A DNA stretch of 64,000 nt from SIG452 sp045638525 (GTDB lineage: Bacteria; Bacillota; Clostridia; UMGS1840). The stretch covers positions 1 to 64,000 of the forward strand of contig JAZUBQ010000001.1 of NCBI GenBank assembly GCA_045638525.1, written 5' to 3'. Both the position numbers and the translations under genes were made by a program. The notes under the pieces were generated by a model, which was given only the letters and a program-made list of their open reading frames with translations, ran no database searches and was not told the DNA's origin. Below, in pieces: positions 31,728 through 41,112 of this stretch; within the stretch, counting starts at the first letter, position 1; each line of letters starts with the position of its first letter.

Positions 31728-33650
31728 CTAAATATCTAAGTTTGATACGTATTTTGCGTTTGCTTCAATAAATTCACGACGGGGTTCCACTTCTTCACCC
31801 ATCAGAACATTGAAAATTTTATCTGCTTCAATGGCATCCTCCAAAGTCACCTGCAATACAGTTCTAGTTGCAGGGTCCATAGTGGTTTCCCAAAGCTGGT
31901 CGGGGTTCATTTCCCCAAGACCTTTGTATCGCTGAACATTGGCATCGTTTCCGATTTCGGAAAGTGCCACTTTCAGCTGGTCATCGGTGTAGGCATAACG
32001 CACATTTTTGCCTTTGAATACTTTGTAGAGCGGAGGCTGTGCCAGATATACATGACCTTCTTCCAGCAAAGGACGCATATAACGGAAGAAGAAGGTTAAC
32101 AGCAAGGTTCTGATGTGAGAACCGTCAACATCGGCATCGGCCATAATGATGATTTTGCCGTAACGAAGCTTTTGTACATCAAAATCTTCGCCCACACCTG
32201 CACCCAATGCGGTAATAACAGGGAGCAGCTTTTCATTGCCGATAACTTTATCAATACGAACCTTTTCTACGTTCAACATTTTACCCCACAGAGGCAAAAT
32301 TGCCTGAAAACGTCTGTCTCTGCCCTGCTTAGCACTACCGCCCGCAGAGTCACCTTCGACGATGTAGATTTCAGTAAATTCGTTGTTTCTTTCGGAACAG
32401 TCTGCCAGTTTTCCGGGCAGACGGGTATTTTCCAGAGCAGTTTTTCTTCTGGTTAATTCTCTTGCTTTTCTTGCAGCTTCTCTTGCACGGGATGCGGAAA
32501 ATGCTTTTTCCAAAATCATTTTGCCAACGCCCGGATTTTCTTCCAAGTAGGATGCAAAAGCGTCCTGCATCATGCTTTCGGTGGCAGTTCTTGCTTCGGA
32601 GTTACCCAATTTGGTTTTGGTCTGACCTTCAAACTGCGCTTCCTGCAATTTCACGCTGATGATAGCAGTTAAGCCTTCACGAACGTCTTCCCCACTTAAC
32701 GCCTTATCACTGTCTTTTAACATATTACGTTTTTTTGCGTAATCGTTCAAGATACGGGTTAATGCCGATTTGAAGCCGGTTTCGTGCATACCACCTTCGG
32801 TGGTGTTGATGTTATTTGCAAAGCTCACCAGATTTTCGCTGTATGCATCGGTGTACTGCATTGCAATTTCCACAATCATATTTTCTTTCTCTTTGGAAAG
32901 ATAGATAACATCAGGATGCAAAGGTGTTTTTTCCTGATTGATGTATTCTACGAAAGATTTGATACCGCCTTCATAATACAGCTCGTTGAAGATTTCTTCT
33001 TCGTGGCGCTTGTCTTTGAAGTTAATGCGGATGCCTTTATTTAAAAATGCCTGTTCTCTCAAACGGGTTAAAAGAACATCATACTCAAACTGAACGGTTT
33101 CAAAAATCAATGCATCCGGCATAAAGGTAACGGTGGTGCCTTTTTTATCGGTATCGCCGATGATTTCCAGTTTTGAAACAACTTTACCACGTTCATAACG
33201 CTGTTTGTAAACGTGTTCACCGTTGGAAACTTCAACTTCAAGCCATTCGGACAGTGCGTTTACAACCGAGGAACCTACCCCGTGTAAACCACCGGACACT
33301 TTGTATCCACCACCGCCGAATTTACCGCCGGCGTGCAAAATGGTGAATACAACTTCCACAGTAGGAATCCCCATTTTAGGATGAATACCGACCGGAATAC
33401 CACGACCGTCATCACAAACAGTAACCGAATTATCCGGATTGATGGTGACATCAATATTTTTACAGTATCCTGCCAAAGCTTCGTCAATGGCGTTATCCAC
33501 AATTTCATACACCAGATGATGGAGACCTCTTACCGAAGTGGACCCGATGTACATACCGGGACGCTTTCTTACGGCTTCTAACCCCTCCAATACCTGTATT
33601 TGATTCTCGTCATAGACTGTTTCCACTTTTTCGTTTAATTCTTCAGCCAT
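31728..33650 (-). CDS. gyrB: DNA gyrase subunit B
   Basis: 640 residues from ATG 33650; an ATG three codons earlier abuts the AAAGGATGAG ribosome site and is rejected. GHKL ATPase domain (RKRPGMYIGSTSVRGLHHLV, DDGRGIPVGIHPK), transducer domain, then TOPRIM with EGDSAGGSAKQGRDRRFQA and DADVDGSHI. Order remB-gyrB-gyrA matches the Bacillus origin region; recF and dnaN are not upstream here. Confidence 0.97.
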   Translation of the reverse strand: MAEELNEKVETVYDENQIQVLEGLEAVRKRPGMYIGSTSVRGLHHLVYEIVDNAIDEALAGYCKNIDVTINPDNSVTVCDDGRGIPVGIHPKMGIPTVEVVFTILHAGGKFGGGGYKVSGGLHGVGSSVVNALSEWLEVEVSNGEHVYKQRYERGKVVSKLEIIGDTDKKGTTVTFMPDALIFETVQFEYDVLLTRLREQAFLNKGIRINFKDKRHEEEIFNELYYEGGIKSFVEYINQEKTPLHPDVIYLSKEKENMIVEIAMQYTDAYSENLVSFANNINTTEGGMHETGFKSALTRILNDYAKKRNMLKDSDKALSGEDVREGLTAIISVKLQEAQFEGQTKTKLGNSEARTATESMMQDAFASYLEENPGVGKMILEKAFSASRAREAARKARELTRRKTALENTRLPGKLADCSERNNEFTEIYIVEGDSAGGSAKQGRDRRFQAILPLWGKMLNVEKVRIDKVIGNEKLLPVITALGAGVGEDFDVQKLRYGKIIIMADADVDGSHIRTLLLTFFFRYMRPLLEEGHVYLAQPPLYKVFKGKNVRYAYTDDQLKVALSEIGNDANVQRYKGLGEMNPDQLWETTMDPATRTVLQVTLEDAIEADKIFNVLMGEEVEPRREFIEANAKYVSNLDI

Positions 33651-33685
33651 ATATCTCATCCTTTCTTATGGGATTTTCTCATTTG

Positions 33686-33940
33686 TTAAAACATCAGACC
33701 TTTACGGTGCTGTATGGTACGGGATGCAAGGGGAGATAAATACCCCACTTCCATTCCGTCCGTCACCGCAAGGATAAAAGATTTCGGGATTTCTTCCGAA
33801 ATGGAAATCAAACGGTTTTCTTCTTCTAAAAGTTGTAAATATTCCATAGTGGAACGGGAGGTTGCGATATGGTCAAAATCAAATACACCGATAATGTCTT
33901 GCTCATTTAAAACAAAATCGTTGCCAATATGTAAATACAA
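33686..33940 (-). CDS. remB: RemB/YaaB-type DUF370 protein
   Basis: 84 residues from TTG 33940 with GGAGGG eight bases upstream. MYLHIGNDFVLNEQDIIGVF, FDHIATSRSTMEYL and SFILAVTDGMEVGYLSPLA are the DUF370 pattern. RemA/RemB of B. subtilis affect extracellular matrix genes, and RemA is a DNA-binding protein; RemB sits next to gyrB there as here. It is 35 bases from gyrB and probably co-transcribed. Confidence 0.9.
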   Translation of the reverse strand: MYLHIGNDFVLNEQDIIGVFDFDHIATSRSTMEYLQLLEEENRLISISEEIPKSFILAVTDGMEVGYLSPLASRTIQHRKGLMF

Positions 33941-33972
33941 AAAGCCACCCCTCCCCTATGTCGTTAAAAACC

Positions 33973-34001
33973 TTTCATTTTTCCCTACGGGAAAAATGAA
34001 A
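33973..34001 (-). terminator. Terminator upstream of remB
   Basis: A perfect 13-bp stem (TTTCATTTTTCCC and complement) with a 3-base loop, followed on the minus strand by GGTTTTT. It separates the gene at 34074 from remB. Confidence 0.7.
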
Positions 34002-34073
34002 AACATAAAAACAATACACCTATATTAGTATAACACAAAACAGACACATTGTAAAGGGATTTTGCCAAAAAAA

Positions 34074-34424
34074 CTATATTTTTTTCAATTTTTGCAGCAC
34101 CTCATTCTCTTTTATCACAACAACACTTTTTTCGCTTTGAAAAACAGTCTGAAGCATCTCATAGGTACCATCGGTACTCCCACGGTCAACCACGATAATT
34201 TTCCGGTCGCAAAGGCCGGTATCGTTTTTAAAAATCTGGAACAAAAGAGCCTTCACCATATGCTCCGCACGATAGAATTCATCCTTCACAAACACAAGCG
34301 TATACAGGCATTTTCCCTGAAGACAGGTTCGTTCTGTCCAGAAATCCTTGAGGAAAAACAAAAAACAAAATATCCCATATGCCGAAAAAAATGTCATCAG
34401 TGCATACAGAATCAACTCACCCAT
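34074..34424 (-). CDS. Membrane-anchored, shortened glycosyltransferase-2-like protein
   Basis: ATG 34424 is used because AGGGGGA lies six bases upstream, giving 116 residues. One N-terminal membrane span (ILYALMTFFSAYGIFCFLFF) is followed by LYTLVFVKDEFYRAEHMVKA and IIVVDRGSTDGTYEML. The last resembles the nucleotide-sugar motif of family 2 glycosyltransferases, which normally run past 230 residues. Here the protein stops 25 residues later, so catalysis is doubtful. It could be a regulatory remnant or a small family of its own. Confidence 0.6.
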   Translation of the reverse strand: MGELILYALMTFFSAYGIFCFLFFLKDFWTERTCLQGKCLYTLVFVKDEFYRAEHMVKALLFQIFKNDTGLCDRKIIVVDRGSTDGTYEMLQTVFQSEKSVVVIKENEVLQKLKKI

Positions 34425-34527
34425 AAAAATCCCCCTAAAACAATCTTTAACATCATTTTTCCGATTACTTTTATTGTATGACACCTGCTTTGGTTGGTGA
34501 ATAAAAAAACAAAAAAGAAAAAATATA

Positions 34528-34556
34528 TTGATAAATTTAATTTTATGTAGTATACT
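34528..34556 (+). promoter_or_regulatory. Promoter for the polysaccharide deacetylase and mutS2 genes
   Basis: TTGATA (34528-34533), 17-bp spacer, TATACT (34551-34556), 55 bases before the start at 34611. Confidence 0.72.
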
Positions 34557-34610
34557 GTTACTATCTATGCGCTTTTTGCCATCAAAACAAGAAAGAAAGG
34601 ACTTATCCCC

Positions 34611-35615
34611 ATGCAAGCACCAAACAATCCGCACTTCCGCCAAAGCTTACTGATTTTTCTGTCTTTGGTGCTTTGTCTGTGTTTTTTGATTGCTTTAGAA
34701 ATCTGGCGTCCAAAACATACCGAAGCCCCTCTCGTTGCTGATGCGATTGCAACCCCTGTCGCCTCTGCCGAACCTACAGTATCTCCGGCAATCACCACGC
34801 CGGAACCTACACAAGCTCCTACGGAACCGACTGAAACTCCGACAGAAACTCCGATACCGACTGTATCTCCCGAAGTTCTCACGGTGGAACGCCCGGTGGC
34901 ATCTGTTCCCACTGAAAGTGATCCTTATCCCGAACTGTATGGCGACAACCCCAATCAGGAGTTTCAACCGCCGAAAAAACAAGTGGTTTACCTGACCTTT
35001 GATGACGGTCCGTCTTCTGCTACACCGATGCTTCTGGATGTTTTGCATGAGGAAGGCGTCAAGGCAACCTTTTTCGTAGTCGGAGAAAGTGCCTACAAAC
35101 GGGAACTTTTAAAAAGAATTTATGACGAAAATCACACCCTGGGCGTACATACATTAACCCACAACTACCAGTATGTTTACCAAAACATGAGCAATTATCT
35201 TGCTGATTTTTCCAAAGAGTATCATCAAATCTGGAGTGCAACCGGATACCGCCCCCACATCTACCGTTTTCCGGGTGGCAGCGTAAGCTCCAAAAACAAG
35301 CACATCTGTCAGGAGCTGATTGCCGAGATGAACCGTCGCGGCTTTGTATATTTTGACTGGAATGTAACCTCCGAGGATGCTGTGGGCGTAGACGACCCCA
35401 AAGAACAGCTGGAGGAGTTAATCGCTCAGTCCGAAAACAAATCAAGAATCATCGCTTTATTGCACGACAGTGCACAGAATCCTGACATCGGGTGGGTTGT
35501 CCGAGAGTACATTCACCATATGAGAGAAAAGGGGTACCAATTTGAAGCTTTGGACTCCACCGTTACTCCCATCCGGTTCCCTGCTCCCGTTGATGATTCC
35601 AAAAAGAACAGTTAG
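34611..35615 (+). CDS. Membrane-anchored polysaccharide deacetylase (NodB domain)
   Basis: 334 residues, ATG 34611. One N-terminal membrane segment (LLIFLSLVLCLCFLIALEI), then a 70-residue Thr/Pro/Glu linker, then the CE4 domain: VYLTFDDGPSSATPMLL (metal Asp), GVHTLTHNY (HxxxH-type metal ligands), YRFPGGS and LLHDS. Such enzymes remove acetyl groups from peptidoglycan or other surface polysaccharides outside the cell. It precedes mutS2 by 32 bases on the same strand. Confidence 0.9.
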   Translation: MQAPNNPHFRQSLLIFLSLVLCLCFLIALEIWRPKHTEAPLVADAIATPVASAEPTVSPAITTPEPTQAPTEPTETPTETPIPTVSPEVLTVERPVASVPTESDPYPELYGDNPNQEFQPPKKQVVYLTFDDGPSSATPMLLDVLHEEGVKATFFVVGESAYKRELLKRIYDENHTLGVHTLTHNYQYVYQNMSNYLADFSKEYHQIWSATGYRPHIYRFPGGSVSSKNKHICQELIAEMNRRGFVYFDWNVTSEDAVGVDDPKEQLEELIAQSENKSRIIALLHDSAQNPDIGWVVREYIHHMREKGYQFEALDSTVTPIRFPAPVDDSKKNS

Positions 35616-35647
35616 TTTTTTCACACACAGAAAAGAGGTGCCAGACA

Positions 35648-38005
35648 TTGGAAACCACAAAAGTATATCGCACCCTGGAATTTGATAAAATTCTCAGACA
35701 AACCGAAGAATACGCCATTATGGAACAAACAAAAGAGGCAATCCGAACCATCCGGCCGGAAACCTCTTTGTTTGACGTTCGCACAAGACTGACACAAACA
35801 GAAAAAGCCATGGAACTGTTAACCAAAGCAGGCAGTCCTCCCATTTATCATTTCGGAGAAATGAACAGTGTGGTGAAGAGACTGTCCATCGGCGGTTCCC
35901 TCTCTCAGAAAGAGCTTTTAAATGTGGCAACCCTGTTAAAATCTTCCCGTTGTTTAAAAGAATATCTGGGAGAAAATCAGTCGGAAGCTTTCTCGGATTA
36001 TGAATGCAGACTGACCGTACAGAAACGCTTGGAAGAAGAAATTTTTATGAAAATTATTTCCGAAGATGAAGTTTCCGACAATGCCAGTGACGAACTGTAT
36101 AAAATCCGCCGTCAGAAAATTTCTGCCAATAACAAAATCAAAGAAACCCTGCAAAAATTCATCAATTCTCAGAACTATAAAAAATATTTGCAAAATGCCG
36201 CTGTTACCTTGCGAAACGACCGATTCGTACTGCCGGTCAAGCAGGAATTCAAAGGAGAAATCCCCGGTCTGGTACACGATTCTTCCGATTCGGGAGCTAC
36301 CGTATTTATTGAACCGATGGCGATTGTAAATTTAAACAACGACTTAAAGGAATTAGAATCCAAAGAGAAAGAAGAAATCGCAAAAATTTTGATGCATTTA
36401 AGCGGTCAGGCATCCGGCATTGTTGATGAAATCGACCAATCCCGTGAACTGATTTGTGAGCTGGATTTCCTGTTTGCCATCGCAAAATACAGCCGAAGTT
36501 TAAAAGGAGAAATCCCCTTACTTAACGACAGCGGAAAAATCCATTTGAAGAAAGCCAGACACCCACTTTTAAATCCCGAAACCGCTGTTCCCATTGACAT
36601 TTCCATCGGTGACGGATGTGACACTTTGGTGATTACAGGACCCAACACAGGCGGAAAAACCGTATCCTTAAAAACATTGGGACTTTTCACCTTGATGGCA
36701 CAGTCCGGCTTTGCCATTCCTGTTTTTCCCGGTAGTGAAATTTCGGTTTATGAACATATTTTTGCCGATATCGGAGACGAGCAAAGCATTGAGCAATCTC
36801 TGTCCACTTTTTCTTCTCATATGAAGAAAATTGTTTCTATTTTAGACGAAGCCACCCACAACAGTCTGACCTTATTCGACGAGTTGGGTGCCGGCACAGA
36901 CCCCACAGAAGGAGCGGCACTTGCCATTGAAATTATTGAGTTTTTGCGAAAACGCGGAGCAACCGTTGCCGCAACCACTCACTATCCCGAATTAAAACTC
37001 TATGCCCTGTCTCAGCCAGGTGTTCAAAACGCATCCCTGGAATTTTCTGTGGAAACCCTGCAGCCCACCTACCGTCTTATTATGGGAATGCCCGGAAAAA
37101 GTAACGCATTTGCCATTTCCAAACGATTGGGACTCTCTGATGAAGTATTGGAAGCCGCTGAAAAACGATTATCCGCAGATGCCATCCGCTTTGAAGATGT
37201 GTTGACCGTGATTGACGAGCAAAGAATCAAAGCAGAAAAAGACCAGCAGGAAGCAGAATTATTAAAAGAAAAAATCCGTATTCTGGAAGAAGAACTTTCC
37301 TCCAAAAAAGAGGATGCTTTATCCAAAAACCGTGAAATCATCGAAAAAGCACGTCGGGAAGCAATGGAAATTATCGAGAATGCCAAAGAAAAGGCAGAAT
37401 CCATCATCCAGAAGCTGAACGAAGAAGCAAAAAATCAAAGAGACCGTGCCAAAGCAGTCGGTGAAGCCAGAAAACAGTTGGCAGAAGAACGGCAAAAACA
37501 GGCACAAAAACTGGCAAACGAAGAAAAGAAAAAACAAAATCCTCTAAAACCCAATGAAATCACCATAGGAATGACCGTAATGATGGACGACTTTGATACT
37601 CCCGTTACAGTAGATTCGCTCCCCGACCAAAAGGGAAATCTCACGGTGCTTGCAGGGATTATGCGAATCAAAACCAATTTATCCCGTCTGTCCCGTGCAG
37701 GTGTACAAAAGCAAAAAACACAGCACAGTCCATATCGGAATGCCAGCGCAAGAAACAAAGAAATCCGTCCTGAATTAGACCTTCGGGGAATGAATCTGGA
37801 AGAAGCAGAATATGTGACCGAAAAATTCATTGATGATGCCGTATTGGCAAACATCCCCTCGGTTGTGATTATCCACGGAAAAGGCACCGGCGTACTACGG
37901 GCAGGGATTCATCAGCTGTTAAAGAGAAACCGCTCGGTCAAAGCCTTCCGTCTGGGTACCTTTGGCGAAGGAGAAGCCGGCGTTACCATTGCAGAAATAA
38001 AATAA
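35648..38005 (+). CDS. mutS2: MutS2 ATPase/endonuclease
   Basis: 785 residues from TTG 35648, with GAGGTG seven bases upstream. Walker A GPNTGGKTVSLKT near 331-343 and Walker B LTLFDELGAGTDP, a long coiled coil (about 510-640), then the C-terminal Smr domain with ELDLRGMNLEEAE and VVIIHGKGTGVLR. MutS2 suppresses homologous recombination or splits stalled ribosomes through Smr, not mismatch repair. It shares a transcript with the deacetylase and the thioesterase. Confidence 0.96.
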   Translation: METTKVYRTLEFDKILRQTEEYAIMEQTKEAIRTIRPETSLFDVRTRLTQTEKAMELLTKAGSPPIYHFGEMNSVVKRLSIGGSLSQKELLNVATLLKSSRCLKEYLGENQSEAFSDYECRLTVQKRLEEEIFMKIISEDEVSDNASDELYKIRRQKISANNKIKETLQKFINSQNYKKYLQNAAVTLRNDRFVLPVKQEFKGEIPGLVHDSSDSGATVFIEPMAIVNLNNDLKELESKEKEEIAKILMHLSGQASGIVDEIDQSRELICELDFLFAIAKYSRSLKGEIPLLNDSGKIHLKKARHPLLNPETAVPIDISIGDGCDTLVITGPNTGGKTVSLKTLGLFTLMAQSGFAIPVFPGSEISVYEHIFADIGDEQSIEQSLSTFSSHMKKIVSILDEATHNSLTLFDELGAGTDPTEGAALAIEIIEFLRKRGATVAATTHYPELKLYALSQPGVQNASLEFSVETLQPTYRLIMGMPGKSNAFAISKRLGLSDEVLEAAEKRLSADAIRFEDVLTVIDEQRIKAEKDQQEAELLKEKIRILEEELSSKKEDALSKNREIIEKARREAMEIIENAKEKAESIIQKLNEEAKNQRDRAKAVGEARKQLAEERQKQAQKLANEEKKKQNPLKPNEITIGMTVMMDDFDTPVTVDSLPDQKGNLTVLAGIMRIKTNLSRLSRAGVQKQKTQHSPYRNASARNKEIRPELDLRGMNLEEAEYVTEKFIDDAVLANIPSVVIIHGKGTGVLRAGIHQLLKRNRSVKAFRLGTFGEGEAGVTIAEIK

Positions 38006-38020
38006 GGAGAATCTAAAATT

Positions 38021-38410
38021 ATGATACCAATCGGAACCAAACAAACCTACACATTTACCGTGGAAGAAGCACACACCGCAAAAAATATTCAAAGCGGAAA
38101 CGCAAGAGTGCTTGCAACCCCTCATCTTGCCGCAATGCTGGAAAAAGCGGCACACGAGCTTTGTATCCCCTATCTGGAGGAAGGCTGTGCTACCGTTGGC
38201 ACCCAATTAAATTTAAATCATCTGGCAGCAACTCCCATTGGGATGCAGGTAACTGTTTGTGCTACCGTAACCGAAGCGGAAGGAAGAAAAATCGTATTTG
38301 AGTTAGAAGCACACGATGAAACAGAAAAAATCGCAGATGGAACCCACACCAGATTTTCTGTATTTGCAGAAAAATTCCAGGCAAAATGCGATGGAAAATT
38401 AGCGAAATAA
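38021..38410 (+). CDS. Thioesterase-family protein (FlK-like hot-dog fold)
   Basis: 129 residues, ATG 38021 after AAGGAG. YTFTVEEAHTAKNIQSGNAR, VLATPHLAAMLEKAAHELC, GTQLNLNHLAATPIGM and DGTHTRFSV match the fluoroacetyl-CoA thioesterase-like hot-dog group. Thr, Glu and His residues at the usual catalytic places are present. The substrate is not known; a general acyl-CoA house-cleaning role is common. It is the last gene of the operon before a strong terminator. Confidence 0.86.
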   Translation: MIPIGTKQTYTFTVEEAHTAKNIQSGNARVLATPHLAAMLEKAAHELCIPYLEEGCATVGTQLNLNHLAATPIGMQVTVCATVTEAEGRKIVFELEAHDETEKIADGTHTRFSVFAEKFQAKCDGKLAK

Positions 38411-38441
38411 CAACGCTTACCAAAAACAATCAATGAAAAAA

Positions 38442-38471
38442 TCGCAGGAATTCATTTTTTGATTCCTGCGA
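38442..38471 (+). terminator. Terminator of the mutS2 operon
   Basis: TCGCAGGAAT / ATTCCTGCGA with a 10-base loop and a run of seven T. Confidence 0.88.
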
Positions 38472-38539
38472 CTTTTTTTCGATAGATTCGTATATTTTTT
38501 GTATCCTTCTCCGTTTGAGAAATCCCTCACCTTGCTCTT

Positions 38540-39601
38540 TTACAAAACGGTTAATTCCTTATCTAAACCGGTGGTAGAAATCAGATTTCCATCCTCCAGA
38601 TAATAAGTATCTTCAATGCGGATACCAAATTCACCCGGAAGATAGATGCCCGGTTCCACCGAAAACACCATTCCGTTCTGAAAAATTTCCTGACTGCTTT
38701 GCCCTAAGGTGGGATGTTCGTGAACTTTCACGCCTACGCCGTGCCCCAAGCTATGACCAAAAGCTCCCACATATCCGTTAGATTCAATATAATCTCGGGC
38801 AATTTTATCTGCATCAGCACATTTTTTCCCCGCACCAATAAAATCACGTGCCATCTTATGAGCTGTTAATGCAGTTTCATAAGCATGTTGTGCTTTTTCT
38901 GATACTTCCTGAAAAAATACCGTTCGGGTAACATCAGAGCAATAGCCCTCATAAACACAGCCAAAATCAAACAGCATCACATCTCCCGGTGAAAGAACTC
39001 TGCCGGCCGGCTCTCCATGAGGAAGTGCGGCGTGAGAGCCAAAAAGCACAATGGTATCAAAGGAGGTTCTCTGTGCTCCGTATTTTGCCATCCGATACTC
39101 CAATTCGGCTTTTAATTCCTGTTCTGACACCCCTTCTTTCACAAAGGACAGCATCTCCAGATAAGCTGTATCTGCAATCTTCTGAGCATTTTTCATAAGT
39201 TCCAGTTCGTTGGCATCCTTCACCAGACGAATATCCATAATCATACTTTTTACATTCGGAAACTCCGTCTTGGGAAAATGATCCAACAGCATTTTGTAAA
39301 AATGAACCGTCAGATACTGCTGTTCGATCAATACAACAGCTTCTGTCATAACTTCTTTGAGTTTGGACACCAAAGACCCTTCGCTTAAAACTTCAAATCC
39401 CGCCTCATTCGCCTTCGCCGCCGTTTCATAACGAAAATCGGTGAGAATCCAGGCTTTTTCATGGGTGATATATAAATGAATATTCGAAGAATTGATGCCC
39501 GAAAAATAAAAGGCATTTTTGGGATCGCTCACCAAAATCCCCTGATTTTCTTTCAGTTGATTTCTAAGCAGTTGCAAACGTTTTTGATAACATTGGTTCA
39601 T
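38540..39601 (-). CDS. M24 family Xaa-Pro aminopeptidase
   Basis: 353 residues from ATG 39601 (AAAGG nine bases upstream; an in-frame TTG 18 bases earlier is less good). N-terminal creatinase-like domain, then the pita-bread catalytic domain: LFDFGCVYEGYCSDVTRTVF gives the first metal Asp pair, HSLGHGVGVKVHEHPTLG the metal His, and SVEPGIYLPGEFGIRIEDT the metal Glu residues. It removes N-terminal residues before proline. It is a single gene, convergent with the mutS2 operon. Confidence 0.93.
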   Translation of the reverse strand: MNQCYQKRLQLLRNQLKENQGILVSDPKNAFYFSGINSSNIHLYITHEKAWILTDFRYETAAKANEAGFEVLSEGSLVSKLKEVMTEAVVLIEQQYLTVHFYKMLLDHFPKTEFPNVKSMIMDIRLVKDANELELMKNAQKIADTAYLEMLSFVKEGVSEQELKAELEYRMAKYGAQRTSFDTIVLFGSHAALPHGEPAGRVLSPGDVMLFDFGCVYEGYCSDVTRTVFFQEVSEKAQHAYETALTAHKMARDFIGAGKKCADADKIARDYIESNGYVGAFGHSLGHGVGVKVHEHPTLGQSSQEIFQNGMVFSVEPGIYLPGEFGIRIEDTYYLEDGNLISTTGLDKELTVL

Positions 39602-39833
39602 ACTGACATACCTTTCCAAACTCTAAAAAAATGAAAACAAACCATTCTTTTAACATGATTCTGTCCTCTATTGTATCAGCTGAAACATTTTCTGTCAATA
39701 ACATCCAATGAAAATACGGAATTCCCCCACTGACGGTTACAACCAAAAAGAATTTCTTTTTTCGATTTTTTACAACTTGCTTCAAAAAAATTCCCGCTAT
39801 TTCAATTTTTTTTGAAAAATTTAAAAAAAATTA

Positions 39834-39862
39834 TTGACATCACAAAGATTATATATTATAAT
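39834..39862 (+). promoter_or_regulatory. Strong sigma-A promoter of rpsU
   Basis: TTGACA (39834-39839), 17-bp spacer, TATAAT (39857-39862), a consensus match. The remaining part of 39602-39934 is AT-rich and holds no gene. Confidence 0.92.
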
Positions 39863-39934
39863 ATCACTTGTGAATTTATGATATGAAATCTATCCGGCGT
39901 GACTGATCGCGTTTACGGGAGGAGGGACAGACCA

Positions 39935-40111
39935 ATGGCAGAAATCAGATTAAAAGATAACGAATCTTTGGACAATGCGTTAAAAAGATTTAAAAGACAG
40001 TGTGCAAAAGCAGGTGTTCTTTCTGAAATCAGAAAAAGAGAACATTATGTAAAACCCAGCGTTAAAAGAAAGAAAAAATCCGAAGAAGCAAGAAAAAGAA
40101 AATTCAAATAA
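39935..40111 (+). CDS. rpsU: 30S ribosomal protein S21
   Basis: 58 residues from ATG 39935 with GGAGGAGGG upstream. MAEIRLKDNESLDNALKRFK, then KRKKKSEEARKRKFK at the end, is the complete bS21 pattern. S21 sits near the anti-Shine-Dalgarno region of the 30S platform. It is a single-gene unit with a consensus promoter and a terminator; it is not linked to dnaG/rpoD here. Confidence 0.96.
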   Translation: MAEIRLKDNESLDNALKRFKRQCAKAGVLSEIRKREHYVKPSVKRKKKSEEARKRKFK

Positions 40112-40234
40112 GAATTTTTTCTTCCCTATCTTTAATTCCACTAACCTTTTAGGAGTTTATTCCTCATTATGTACCATTCCTCGCAGATGGTCAGTGCGCT
40201 GATAATATCATAGATTTTCAGGATAGTGAATTAT

Positions 40235-40262
40235 AAAAGCAGTTCCTTTTGGAACTGCTTTT
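40235..40262 (+). terminator. Terminator after rpsU
   Basis: AAAAGCAGTTCC / GGAACTGCTTTT with a TTTT loop, 124 bases past the rpsU stop. The stretch between holds no visible gene. Confidence 0.8.
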
Positions 40263-40282
40263 TTGTTTTTATTTTGTTTGTT

Positions 40283-41110
40283 TTAATCTTTATGAAAATA
40301 TGCATACACTTCCCGTTTCGGAAGATTTCTGTCCACTGCGATTTGCTTGATGGCATCTTTTTGGGATAACCCTTGTTTTTGGTAAAATTCCAGATGTTCT
40401 TCCAAAGAAAGCTGGTTCAGATTGCTTTCTTCGGCAGCTCCCCCCTCAACCACAATGACAAACTCCCCTTTCACGGGATTGGTTTCAAAGTGACTGCAAA
40501 CTTGGGATAAGCTTCCTCGGATGTGTTCCTCGAATTTCTTTGTAATCTCACGGGAAACAGAGATTCTCCGTTCTTCTCCAAACACTTCCTTCATGTCAGA
40601 AAGCGTTTTTAAAAGACGATGCGGAGCTTCATAAAAAATCAGGGTCTCTTCCCGATGTTTCACATTTTCAAGCTCTTTTTTGCGGTCATTTGGCTTTGCC
40701 GGCAAAAATCCGATAAAACTAAATCGTTTGGTGGAAAAACCGGACACGGTTAACGCACACACAAATGCACAGGGACCCGGAACAGGAATAATTTCAATGC
40801 CTCGTTTGATACATTCTTCCACAATATCCTCACCCGGGTCAGAAATAGCAGGAGTCCCTGCATCCGACACCAGAGCAATGGTTTCACCGTCTTCCAGATG
40901 GCGAAGCAGCAAACTGCTTCGCATTGCAGCATTGTGTTCGTAATAACTGACCAATTTTTTCTCAATGCCGATTTTTTTGAGCAAAGCACCTGTCACACGG
41001 GTATCTTCCGCAGCAATCAAATCTGCCGATTCTAAAATTTCCACGGCACGTGGAGACAAATCTCCCATATTGCCAATGGGAGTAGCAACAAGATATAAAG
41101 TTCCCATCAT
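40283..41110 (-). CDS. rsmI: 16S rRNA 2'-O-ribose C1402 methyltransferase
   Basis: 275 residues, a tetrapyrrole-methylase fold: LYLVATPIGNMGDLSPRAVE, LIAAEDTRVTG, IALVSDAGTPAISDPGEDIV, VPGPCAFVCAL, FIGFLPAKPNDRKKEL and FYEAPHRLLKTL. RsmI methylates C1402 in the P site with RsmH. It starts two bases after the trmN6 stop and is co-translated with it. Confidence 0.95.
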   Translation of the reverse strand: MMGTLYLVATPIGNMGDLSPRAVEILESADLIAAEDTRVTGALLKKIGIEKKLVSYYEHNAAMRSSLLLRHLEDGETIALVSDAGTPAISDPGEDIVEECIKRGIEIIPVPGPCAFVCALTVSGFSTKRFSFIGFLPAKPNDRKKELENVKHREETLIFYEAPHRLLKTLSDMKEVFGEERRISVSREITKKFEEHIRGSLSQVCSHFETNPVKGEFVIVVEGGAAEESNLNQLSLEEHLEFYQKQGLSQKDAIKQIAVDRNLPKREVYAYFHKD

Positions 41111-41112
41111 AG

